From: Roseateles sp. SL47
Lineage (GTDB): Bacteria; Pseudomonadota; Gammaproteobacteria; Burkholderiales; Burkholderiaceae_C
Assembly: GCF_026625885.1 (NCBI RefSeq)
Contig: NZ_CP113068.1
Coordinates: 434,001 to 498,000, forward strand
DNA length: 64,000 nt
Reading direction: 5' to 3'
A program made the position numbers and the translations under genes. This document shows, in pieces, positions 17,841-25,782 of this stretch; position 1 is the first letter of the stretch; the number at the start of each line of letters is the position of its first letter. The notes beneath the pieces were generated by a model. The model had not been told where the DNA came from and searched no databases. It saw only the letters and a program-made list of their open reading frames with translations.

Positions 17841-17991
17841 GACCACATGTCCGGTCAAGAAACCAACGACGGCATCGCCGGAAACGTGTAACTGTCCAAG
17901 AGACCTGAACCGGCGTTCCCCCCAACCGTTTCCACCCGGGTGAAACACTTCTGTCCACGGAAACAACGGCGCCCATCTGGGCGGGACAGAC

Positions 17992-18918
17992 TTGAACGCA
18001 AACACCCACGCACAGCATCTGGTGCGCCCTGAAGACCTCCCCCGCGGCATCTCCGCCATCCGGGCGCTACCCCATGAAGCGCTTGACGCGATGTGGGACA
18101 GCATCATCGTCGCCGAGGACATCAAGGAACGGCTGCTTTCGCAGGCGGTCTTGAACTTCACCCTCAGGCCGAAGGTCTCACGCGACCAGTTGCCGATGCA
18201 CGGTGTCATCCTTCTCGTCGGCCCCCCAGGCACGGGCAAGACCTCCCTCGCGCGTGGCCTTGCCAGCAGGGTCGCCAGCCTCATGCAGAAGGCCAAACCC
18301 CGCCTTGTCGAGGTCGACCCCCACGCGCTGACCAGTTCGGCGATGGGGAAGACTCAGCGGGCGGTCAGCGAGCTGTTCTCTCAGACCATTTCGGAACAGG
18401 CCTCCAACGGTCCGACCATCGTGCTCTTGGATGAGGTCGAGACTCTGGCCGCGGACCGCTCGCGGATGAGTCTCGAGGCTAACCCGGTGGACATTCACCG
18501 CGCCACCGACGCGGTGCTCGTCCAGCTCGATTCGTTGGCCGAGCGCCATCCCAACATCCTGTTTATTGCCACCAGCAACTTCCCGCAGGCCATCGATGAC
18601 GCGTTCACCTCGCGCTGCGACCTGGTTATCGAGATTCCTCCGCCTGGTCACGAGGCTGTCCTTCAAATCCTCCAGCACTGCCTGGGGAGCCTGAAGCAGT
18701 TTCCTGACCTCGCGACCATCGCCAGCTCGACGGACCTCATCAAGGTCGCTCGCGCTTGCGAAGGTCTCGACGGTCGCGCCATTCGCAAGATGGTTGTGAA
18801 CGCGATGGCACAAAGTCGCGAGGTCGCGGCGAACCCCAACATGTTGACGACTGCTCACTTGTCGGCCGCGGCGAAGGATGCGAAGGCCGCTCGCTCGCGC
18901 AAGGAGACGAGCAAGTGA
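17992..18918 (+). CDS. cap6: CBASS TRIP13/Pch2-like AAA+ ATPase (Cap6)
   Basis: 308 residues of an AAA+ remodeller: Walker A GPPGTGKT at residues 77-84, Walker B IVLLDEVE at 143-150, sensor 1 ATSNF, and an arginine-finger-like region AFTSRCDL. In type III CBASS the TRIP13 homologue opens the HORMA-peptide complex and so switches off the nucleotide cyclase until infection. It is the first gene of a five-gene run. Its last codons overlap the next gene's GTG start. The upstream start is supported by position, although no strong ribosome binding site is visible. Confidence 0.9.
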   Translation: MNANTHAQHLVRPEDLPRGISAIRALPHEALDAMWDSIIVAEDIKERLLSQAVLNFTLRPKVSRDQLPMHGVILLVGPPGTGKTSLARGLASRVASLMQKAKPRLVEVDPHALTSSAMGKTQRAVSELFSQTISEQASNGPTIVLLDEVETLAADRSRMSLEANPVDIHRATDAVLVQLDSLAERHPNILFIATSNFPQAIDDAFTSRCDLVIEIPPPGHEAVLQILQHCLGSLKQFPDLATIASSTDLIKVARACEGLDGRAIRKMVVNAMAQSREVAANPNMLTTAHLSAAAKDAKAARSRKETSK

Positions 18919-19391
18919 CTACCGTCCGCCGAGATTTTCGAAGCGTTCCGTCGCGCGATGCGTCTGAGACCTGGGTCGCCATCGTCGACCTCATCACCGC
19001 CAGTAGTTCCAGCACGGATGCGCGCAAGGAGCTCATGAGCGTGGCCGGCATTGTGTCCAGCGTCATCGCCGACCAGACCCCGAAAGCCAGCCCCATCGTC
19101 GTGTCCTGCGATGGTCCGCGTACGCGCATCTACTGCCTGTACGACGATGACGCGCTCGAAGACTCGAGCAGCAACGAGTCGATGCTGGGGTTCGACGCAA
19201 CAAAGGGTGATTGGAAGGTCTCCGTGGCAGTTTGCAGCGATGACCTGGCCTGGGTCCAAGCGGCCCTGAAGAACCACACCCTCCGGGTCGTCGCTCGCGA
19301 TGCCTCGTCCGGCTTTGAGGTCGACACGAGCGCAAAGGCCGCGAGTGCATCCGCGGTGGCGCTCGATATGGAGGGGTTTCTGAAGTCATGA
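18915..19391 (+). CDS. cap8: CBASS HORMA-related protein (Cap8-like)
   Basis: About 158 residues from a GTG that overlaps the TRIP13 stop (GTGA). The sequence [28 protein letters not shown]...[24 protein letters not shown] matches, from memory, the second HORMA-like protein that accompanies HORMA in some type III CBASS loci such as that of Pseudomonas aeruginosa. Its own signature is weak, so the assignment rests mostly on position between TRIP13 and a clear HORMA gene. It ends four bases into the next gene. Confidence 0.7.
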   Translation: MTTVRRDFRSVPSRDASETWVAIVDLITASSSSTDARKELMSVAGIVSSVIADQTPKASPIVVSCDGPRTRIYCLYDDDALEDSSSNESMLGFDATKGDWKVSVAVCSDDLAWVQAALKNHTLRVVARDASSGFEVDTSAKAASASAVALDMEGFLKS

Positions 19392-19888
19392 GCACCGTTT
19401 CCGTCTACTCCTATACCCACTCGGTCACTTACGTCACGGACAACGTGCTGAAGAGCTTGAAAGACGTCATCCGTCTCAGCGGTCTATCCCCCGAAAACCT
19501 GGTCAACACCTGGGACAGCAAGCACCGCGCAATCAAGACCTGGATTGAGTCACAGCATCTCGAGCGCGTCGAGCTGGAAATTTACAACCCCGCCACCAAC
19601 GCCTTGATTCTTCGATGGGACCTGGACATCGTCTATCAGTGGTCCAGCGGGGACGGCTCGTTCTACACGGATACCGAGCAACTGAAGTACGCCATCAAGA
19701 AGTCCGGCGTAGCTCCGGAGAACGCACGCTACGAGGTCATCCTGAAAACAAAGGCCGGAAGGCCCGATGTCGTGGGCTGGGGGCCCTGCTCCTCCCGCTC
19801 CACAGAAGGCATGGTGCGTCAGAGCCTTGGCTCAACTGTTGAACATAGTGGCCTCGGAGCGAGTGCTGCGTATTGGAGGACCCGTTGA
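19388..19888 (+). CDS. cap7: CBASS HORMA-domain sensor (Cap7)
   Basis: 166 residues of the bacterial HORMA family: [65 protein letters not shown], then [30 protein letters not shown], and the C-terminal safety belt ending [32 protein letters not shown] proteins bind a closure-motif peptide and in that closed state activate the CD-NTase. It overlaps the gene before it by 4 bases and the cyclase gene after it by 1 base (TGATG). Confidence 0.9.
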   Translation: MSTVSVYSYTHSVTYVTDNVLKSLKDVIRLSGLSPENLVNTWDSKHRAIKTWIESQHLERVELEIYNPATNALILRWDLDIVYQWSSGDGSFYTDTEQLKYAIKKSGVAPENARYEVILKTKAGRPDVVGWGPCSSRSTEGMVRQSLGSTVEHSGLGASAAYWRTR

Positions 19889-20793
19889 TGATTTCTTTGG
19901 ACGATGCGTTTCGCAAGTTCAAGTCCCGGCTCGAGCTCAACGACCGGGAGCAGGCCAATGCCTCGAAGCGGCACACCGAGGTTCGGGAGCACATCCGCTC
20001 GAAGTTCTCGATTCAGCGCGACTTTCTGACCGGCTCGTACGCCCGCTACACGAAGACCAAGCCGTTGAAGGACATCGACATCTTCTTCGTCCTGGCCGAG
20101 GCCGAGCAGAAGAAGTACCGCGGTCAACCGCCGTCCGTAGTGCTAGACGAATTCTACAAGGCCCTTGTCGAGAAGTACGGCGCGGGCGCAGTACGCAAGC
20201 AAGGTCGCTCCATCAACGTCGACTTTGGCGTGGTGGTCGATGCTGAGGACAACACGGACTACCGCGTCCTCAGCGTTGACGTCGTCCCTGCAGTCGCGGC
20301 GGGCACCGACTACGAGATTCCCAACAGCGACACCGGCAGGTGGATGAAGACCAACCCAGATATCCACGCGAACAAGGCTCGCGACGCTCATCAGGCCTTC
20401 TCCAGCGAGTGGAAGGGTCTAGTGCGGATGGTCAAGTACTGGAACAACCATCCGAAGCACGGAGCGGATAAGCCGGTGAAGCCATCCTTCCTCATCGAAG
20501 TGATGGCGTTGGAGTGCCTTCATGGCGGATGGCAGGGGCGCTTCGACTATGAGCTGCAGGCGATGTTCTCGTCGCTGGCTGACCGCATCAAGGACGAATG
20601 GCCCGACCCTGCAGGGCTGGGCTCGCCCGTCAGCGATGGCATGGACGCCGCTCGCAAGGAACGCGCGCAACAGCTGCTGCTCGCTGCCAGTCGCGAAGCG
20701 TCCAACGCTATCAATCTTGCCCGCAAGGGTCAGAACGGCGAAGCCCTGAAGGCATGGCGCGCAATCTTTGGCCCCAAGTTCCCGCTGTCCTAA
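19888..20793 (+). CDS. CBASS CD-NTase (cyclic oligonucleotide synthase, CdnC/CdnD type)
   Basis: 301 residues with the DNA polymerase beta-like nucleotidyltransferase core: [24 protein letters not shown] holds the GS motif (residues 49-50) and metal-binding D62/D64, and SVDVVPAV gives the third acidic residue (D131). HORMA-linked CD-NTases of this group make cyclic trinucleotides, cA3 in the best-studied cases. ATG at 19888 follows GGAGGA and overlaps the HORMA stop. The C-terminal helical domain includes [15 protein letters not shown], typical of the family. Product identity here is inferred. Confidence 0.92.
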   Translation: MISLDDAFRKFKSRLELNDREQANASKRHTEVREHIRSKFSIQRDFLTGSYARYTKTKPLKDIDIFFVLAEAEQKKYRGQPPSVVLDEFYKALVEKYGAGAVRKQGRSINVDFGVVVDAEDNTDYRVLSVDVVPAVAAGTDYEIPNSDTGRWMKTNPDIHANKARDAHQAFSSEWKGLVRMVKYWNNHPKHGADKPVKPSFLIEVMALECLHGGWQGRFDYELQAMFSSLADRIKDEWPDPAGLGSPVSDGMDAARKERAQQLLLAASREASNAINLARKGQNGEALKAWRAIFGPKFPLS

Positions 20794-20800
20794 ATCTCGT

Positions 20801-21568
20801 ATGACCCGGAACCCTACTATTGAAACCGTGTCTGCGCTTAGCGCAGCGGCCGACGATACGACCTGGCTCAAGCAGGCGTTTGGAAAGGTGCAGGACAACC
20901 TGCGCGGACAGATGGCTCTTGCCAGCCAATCCATAAGCCATGCAGGAACCATGGGCTCCGTGAACGAGGAGCACTGGCTTGAGCTGTTGCGCTCGTACCT
21001 CCCCAATCGGTATGAGGTTGCGACCGGCATCGTTATCGACTCGAAGGGCAATCGCAGCGACCAGATTGACGTTGTCGTCTTCGACCGGCACTTCACACCA
21101 ACGCTGCTGGACCAGAAGAATCACCGCTATATTCCCGCCGAAGCCGTGTACGCGATGTTTGAGTGCAAGCCCGAGGTGAACAAGGGATACATCGCCTACG
21201 CCGAGGGGAAGGCCGCGTCGGTTCGCGAGATGGCGCGAACTTCAGTGGCAATCTCACATGCCGGCGGCACCTTCCAGCCGAAGCCGCACTTCCGCATCCT
21301 GGCGGGTCTTCTCGCCCCGTGCTCTGGATGGGTGAACGGCCTCGACGTCACCTTCCTGGGTCACCTAGGAACTGCAGACCTTTCGTCCCTGGATTGCGTC
21401 TGCGCGCTGGACCATGGCTGCTACGACAAGTACGAGGGGACGCCGCAGGTGGTCACGGGACAAGGAGCGCTCATGTACTTCCTGTTCCGACTGCTTGGAC
21501 GACTTCAAAGTCTTGGAACCGTCCCCGCAATCGACTGGTCAGCGTACAGCCGAATCATCAAAGACTGA
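20801..21568 (+). CDS. nucC: NucC-type CBASS effector endonuclease
   Basis: 255 residues. The PD-(D/E)xK active site follows the NucC rule IDX30EXK exactly: I89-D90, then 30 residues, then E121-C-K123. Surrounding blocks (LPNRYEVATGIVIDSKGNRSDQIDVVVFDR, SVREMARTS, PHFRILAGLLAP, LMYFLFRLLGRLQSLGTVPAIDW) agree with NucC as I know it. NucC trimers bind a cyclic triadenylate, form hexamers and cut the chromosome to abort infection. The gene starts 7 bases after the cyclase stop, which completes a textbook type III CBASS. Confidence 0.92.
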   Translation: MTRNPTIETVSALSAAADDTTWLKQAFGKVQDNLRGQMALASQSISHAGTMGSVNEEHWLELLRSYLPNRYEVATGIVIDSKGNRSDQIDVVVFDRHFTPTLLDQKNHRYIPAEAVYAMFECKPEVNKGYIAYAEGKAASVREMARTSVAISHAGGTFQPKPHFRILAGLLAPCSGWVNGLDVTFLGHLGTADLSSLDCVCALDHGCYDKYEGTPQVVTGQGALMYFLFRLLGRLQSLGTVPAIDWSAYSRIIKD

Positions 21569-21643
21569 ACGGGCCACACTGCACCGCCCATACCAGCCAT
21601 ATCGCAGGACGAAGGCCGGCGCTCCCATTCGGATTGGACATTT

Positions 21644-21910
21644 ATGCTTCTATACAAATACCGCGCTCCCGTTGACTTCAACGATGTCGATGGCTGCTAC
21701 ACGGCTAGCCTCTTCAAATCCTCACAGCTCTTCTCCGCTAAGCCATCCTCATTCAATGACCCGTATGAGGGGCACATTGAGTTGGACTTTAGTGCTCCAC
21801 TGGAGAAGGCGAGAATTAGTCATATGTGCGTATTTCAGCCCATCGCGGCCACCCATTTCAGCGGAACGCGGACAGCGTTTCAGACGAAGGCGGACACCAT
21901 TTCAGGCTGA
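21644..21910 (+). pseudogene. DUF2971-like gene truncated by an IS21 element
   Basis: The first about 65 residues (LLYKYRAPVDFNDVDGCY..., LFKSSQLFSAKPSSFNDPYEGHIELDF) match the N terminus of DUF2971 proteins, whose SxPSxFNDPxE motif is clear. From about 21855 the frame runs into the end repeats of the IS21-type element and stops at 21910. DUF2971 genes are frequent in defence islands; this one has lost about three quarters of its length. It follows nucC by 75 bases on the same strand and may once have been part of that transcript. Confidence 0.7.
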
Positions 21911-22021
21911 ACGCGGACAGCGTTTCAATCTGATCCCGGACACCCCGGGCGCGCGCAAGTGACCTGAGCCGTTGGCATGCTGACCGATTTTTCGGTCCTC
22001 ATGCCCACCCCCAGGATTCAC

Positions 22022-23552
22022 ATGCGCCAACTACGTCAAACCCTTCGACTGCACCTGGAATCGGGCCTGAGCATGCGCGAGTGCTCGCGCGTTCTGGGCA
22101 TCGCCAAGACGACCGTCAACAGCATCGTCATGAAGGCCCGCGCCGCCAGAGTGGATTGGGCCATCGCTCAGACCTTGGACGATGCTGCCCTGGAAGCCCG
22201 CCTGTACGGCCCGCCCGTGCCGCGTGCGAGCACCCAGCTCGAACCCGACTTCGCCCTCGTCCACCAGGAACTCAAGCGCCCCGGCGTCACCCTGCAACTG
22301 CTCTGGGAGGAGTACCAGCGCAGCCTGGCCGACGCCGGCTCGCAAGCCTACAAGTACACCAGCTTCTGCGTGAAGTACCGTACCTGGGTGACCGGCCTCA
22401 AGCGCTTCGATGCGCCAGGTCCACCCAGCCGGCGAGCGTCTGTTCATCGACTACGCCGGCCAGACCGTGCCGCTGATCGACGCTGCCACCGGCGAGATCA
22501 GTGCCGCCCAGATCTTCGTGGCCGTGCTCGGCGCCTCGAACTACACCTTTGCCTGTGCCACCCCGACGCAGACTGCCGCCGACTGGGTCGGTGCCATCAT
22601 GGACGCACTGGAGTTCATGGGTGGCGTGCCCCGGCTGATCGTGCCGGACCAGGCTCGGGCCCTGATTGCCCGGCCGGACCGGTACGAAACCACGCCCGGC
22701 CGCCTGGTCGAGGAGTTCTGCGACCACTATGACGTGGCGATGCTGCCGGCTCGGCCCGCTCACCCCCGCGACAAGCCCAAGGTGGAGGTTGGCGTGCAGA
22801 TCGTCGAGCGCTGGATTCTGGCGCGGCTGCGGCATCGACGCTTCTTCACCCTGGCCGAGCTCAACGCCGCCATCCGGGTCTTGCTGGTCGATCTGAACCA
22901 ACGCCCGTTCAAGAAGCTGCCCGGCTGCCGGGCCAGCGCCTTCGCGGCCCTGGACCGACCTGTGCTCAAGCCGCTGCCGGCGGCCCGCATGCCCATCGCC
23001 CGCTTCAAACGCGCCCGCGTCAATATCGACTACCACGTCGAGCTCGATGGCCATTACTACAGCGTGCCGCACCGGCTGGTGCGCGAGCAGGTCGAGTTGC
23101 GCGTCACCTCGACCACGGTGGAGATCCTCAGCCGTCAGCAACGCGTGGCCGTGCACGCCTACAGCGAGCGGCGTGGCGCCCACACGACGGCACCGGAGCA
23201 CATGCCCGCTTCGCACCGCGCCCACCGGGAATGGACGCCGGCCAAGCTCCTGGCCTGGGGGGAGCGCATCGGCGAGGCCACTGCCGCCGTGGTGCGCTGG
23301 CAGATGGAGCACCGGCCGCACCCCGAGCAGGGCTACCGATCCTGCCTCGGCCTGCAGAGCTTGGCGCGCCGATTCGGCCATGAGCGGCTGGAAGCGGCCT
23401 GCGTTCGCGCCATGGCGATCCGCTCACCGACCTATCAGAGCATCAAGTCGATCCTCACCACCGGGCTGGACCGGCAAGCCGCGTCGGCTCCAGCCACACA
23501 AGCCGCCCTGCCGCTGCACGACAACGTGCGCGGCCCCGATTACTACCATTGA
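22022..23552 (+). pseudogene. istA: IS21 transposase IstA, interrupted by a frameshift
   Basis: The N-terminal part (MRQLRQTLRLHLESGLSMRECSRVLGIAKTTVNSIV..., a helix-turn-helix domain) is in one frame up to GLKR at about 22405. The integrase catalytic core ([17 protein letters not shown]..., ending DYYH) continues in the +1-shifted frame from 22410. The shift coincides with CGCTTCGATG, where one extra T would explain it. Either the transposase is dead, or the extra base is a sequencing error or a frameshifting site. The acidic triad region and the C-terminal DNA-contact domain are otherwise intact. Confidence 0.8.
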
Positions 23553-23566
23553 AGAAGGAGAAGCTC

Positions 23567-24304
23567 TTGCTCAACGAACATACCCTGGATCAACTGCGCG
23601 GCCTGCGCCTGGACGGCATGGTGAACGCGCTGGCCGATGACGCCATACGCACGGCGGCGGCCGAGTTGTCCTTCGAGGAGCGGCTGGCCATGTTGGTGCA
23701 GCGCGAGGTTGACTGGCGCGACGGCAAACGCCTGGCCCGGCTGCTCAAGGCCGCCAAACTCAAGGTCAGCAGCGCCTGCATCGAGGACATCAACTGGCGC
23801 GGTTCGCGCGGCCTGGATCGCAGCCTCATCACCCAACTGGCGGGCTGCGACTGGCTGCGCCACGGCCACAACGTGCTGCTCACCGGGGCCACCGGTTGCG
23901 GCAAGACCTGGCTGGCATGCGCACTGGCTCAGCAGGCGGCTCGCCAGGGATTCGCCGTGCTGTACACACGGGCGCCTCGCTTGCTGGAGGAACTCCGGGT
24001 CGCGCACGGCGATGGTTCCTTCAGCCGGCGCCTGGCGCAACTGGCGCGCATCGACTTGTTGGTCATTGATGACTTCGCCATTGCGCCGATCACGGCGGCC
24101 GACCGCAACGACCTGCTGGAGCTGCTCGACGACCGGGTCGGCAGCCGCTCGACTCTCATCACCAGCCAGTTGCCGGTCTCCAGCTGGCACGAGTGGCTGG
24201 ACGATCCGACCCTGGCTGACGCCATCCTCGACCGCATCGTTCACTCGGCCCACAAGATCGCGCTCAAAGGCGAGTCGCTGCGCAAGAAACAGGACCCGGC
24301 ATGA
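23567..24304 (+). CDS. istB: IS21 helper ATPase IstB
   Basis: About 245 residues of the DnaA/DnaC-like AAA+ ATPase that regulates IstA target choice: Walker [10 protein letters not shown], Walker [13 protein letters not shown], and [30 protein letters not shown], the hallmark end of IstB proteins. A TTG at 23567 with AAGGAG six bases upstream is preferred over the TTG at 23549 that overlaps the istA stop. Full length and apparently functional, unlike istA. Confidence 0.9.
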   Translation: MLNEHTLDQLRGLRLDGMVNALADDAIRTAAAELSFEERLAMLVQREVDWRDGKRLARLLKAAKLKVSSACIEDINWRGSRGLDRSLITQLAGCDWLRHGHNVLLTGATGCGKTWLACALAQQAARQGFAVLYTRAPRLLEELRVAHGDGSFSRRLAQLARIDLLVIDDFAIAPITAADRNDLLELLDDRVGSRSTLITSQLPVSSWHEWLDDPTLADAILDRIVHSAHKIALKGESLRKKQDPA

Positions 24305-24556
24305 GCATCAAACCGACCAACCCAAGGCCGTCCACGCCAGCCCGGTTCAGGCTGATCGCGGACACCTGAGCTACCATCAACCCAGGCACTTGCGCGCGCC
24401 CAAACTGTCCGCGATCAGTTTGAAACGCTGTCCGCCATCACGCTGAAATGACTGTCCGGGATCGCTGAAATCCGCAATCTGACGGCTCGGATGCGTCTGC
24501 AGCCTCTGTCCAGCCCCCCTACGGGGGTGCGAAGCCCCGCAGACACCCATGCGAAG

Positions 24557-24588
24557 ATGAAATCGTCAGCATTTGCTGGCGATTTCAT
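24557..24588. promoter_or_regulatory. 15-base-pair hairpin in the leader of the PH-domain gene
   Basis: ATGAAATCGTCAGCA and TGCTGGCGATTTCAT (arms 24557-24571 and 24574-24588, one G-U pair, 2-base gap) form a near-perfect inverted repeat that ends 11 bases before the start codon and directly before the GGAG ribosome binding site. It could be a repressor operator or an RNA hairpin that limits translation. Confidence 0.55.
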
Positions 24589-24599
24589 GCGGAGTCTCC

Positions 24600-25211
24600 A
24601 TGTTCAAGCGTCTCGCGTCCGAAGCCCTCGGCCTGAGTGATCTCGGCGTTATTGTCTCGCCGAAGGATTACGACAAGGTTGATGCCGACGACTACCTCTT
24701 CCACGAAGACAACGAAAAGATCTTCTTCCTGATCAAGTCGAAGAAGGACGAATACTGCTTCACCAACCTGGCACTGATCCACGTGGATGGCGACTCCGCC
24801 GTGTCGTCCAAGCGCAGCATCCGCCGCTACGACTTCGCCAGCCATCAGGTCAGCAACGTGTCCATCGAGACCGCCGGCACCATCGACCGGGACGTAGAAC
24901 TGAAGTTCTCACTGGCCGACGGCCCCACCTTCAGTATCGACGTGCGCAAGAACCAGCTGGAGGCGCTGAAGGACATCTACAAGGCCCTGCACACCATCGG
25001 CCGTATCCAGCACCGCAATGACCGCTCGCAGGAGAATGTGTTGCCTTGCCTGCACGCGCTGGGGGCCATGCACAAGATCAGCGAGGTGGAAAGCGAAGCC
25101 ACCATCGTCAAGCACTACCAGGCGCTGCTGCATGCGGTGAACACCATGCAGTTGGATCGCTATCTGAAGCGGGACTTTGGGGACGTGTTCGAAAAGTATC
25201 TGCGCAGCTGA
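24600..25211 (+). CDS. PH-domain (YvbH-like) protein
   Basis: 203 residues. The first about 125 match the bacterial PH-domain family: MFKRLASEALGLSDLGVIVSPKDYDKVDADDYLFHEDNEKIFFLIKSKKDEYCFTNLALIHVDGDSA..., then HQVSNVSIETAGTIDRDVELKF and SIDVRKNQLEALKDIYKAL. The helical C-terminal part resembles the YvbH oligomerisation region. ATG at 24600 follows GGAG. Bacterial PH proteins of this type are soluble and of unknown role. It lies between an IS21 element and a KAP ATPase gene in the defence island. Confidence 0.8.
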   Translation: MFKRLASEALGLSDLGVIVSPKDYDKVDADDYLFHEDNEKIFFLIKSKKDEYCFTNLALIHVDGDSAVSSKRSIRRYDFASHQVSNVSIETAGTIDRDVELKFSLADGPTFSIDVRKNQLEALKDIYKALHTIGRIQHRNDRSQENVLPCLHALGAMHKISEVESEATIVKHYQALLHAVNTMQLDRYLKRDFGDVFEKYLRS

Positions 25212-25782
25212 CACCACTGCGGGAAATCATGGCGGGGCGGGCATGGCCAGGTAAGGGTCTGCCGGCGAGCCGGTGCGGGAATGCGCGGGCAGAGCTCTGC
25301 CCTGGCCAAGCGCGTCAATGGCGCCCTCTTACTCACGCACATGCTGGAAAAAGGGCGCTGAGCAGCTCGGTCGTCTACTTGTGCGCAGGCTGATTGTTCC
25401 TGACAATTAAAGTCGTAAACGCTAGCCCAACAGCGACAACGACTTAGCGCCGCTTGCGCTCGGACAGCGCGACCACAAAGTCGTAAAAGCCTTTTCGCCC
25501 GTGTCTTAAGACGCGAAGTAGTCCTCCTGGGACCCCCACGAGACTGTCCAGCAGATTCAGAGCATACCCCGGCTCGCCTTCGCTAACGCTCGCACGCCCC
25601 GGAGAACGATGCGCGAAATTGCCCCTGACAACGCAGGGACGCTCGTCGTGCCCGCTCGCTCGTGAACGTCTCGGGGACACGAAGTGTGGGACATAGGAGC
25701 GCTCAGGCTCGGGGAGACATGAACCGCAGCTATCCTCGAAGTCAAAGAATGCCCCAAAGCACCAATAGGAAGGGAGGATGAG
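25212..25782. other. 571-base stretch without a supported gene
   Basis: Both strands have open frames, but they show no recognisable domain and overlap each other. A strong ribosome binding site (GGGAGGATGAG) for the KAP gene lies at the right end, so the KAP promoter must be somewhere in this interval. Confidence 0.5.

Larger units (their letters stand above)
21855..24471 (+). mobile_element. IS21-family insertion sequence (istA frameshifted)
   Basis: About 2.6 kb. The ends share ATTTCAGCG in inverted orientation (21855-21863 and 24463-24471) followed inwards by multiple copies of GCGGACAGCGTTTCA-like repeats, which is the IS21 pattern of repeated transposase-binding sites. Inside are istA and istB in the usual order and overlap. 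The exact terminal bases and the target duplication cannot be fixed by eye. It interrupts the DUF2971-like gene. Confidence 0.75.
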
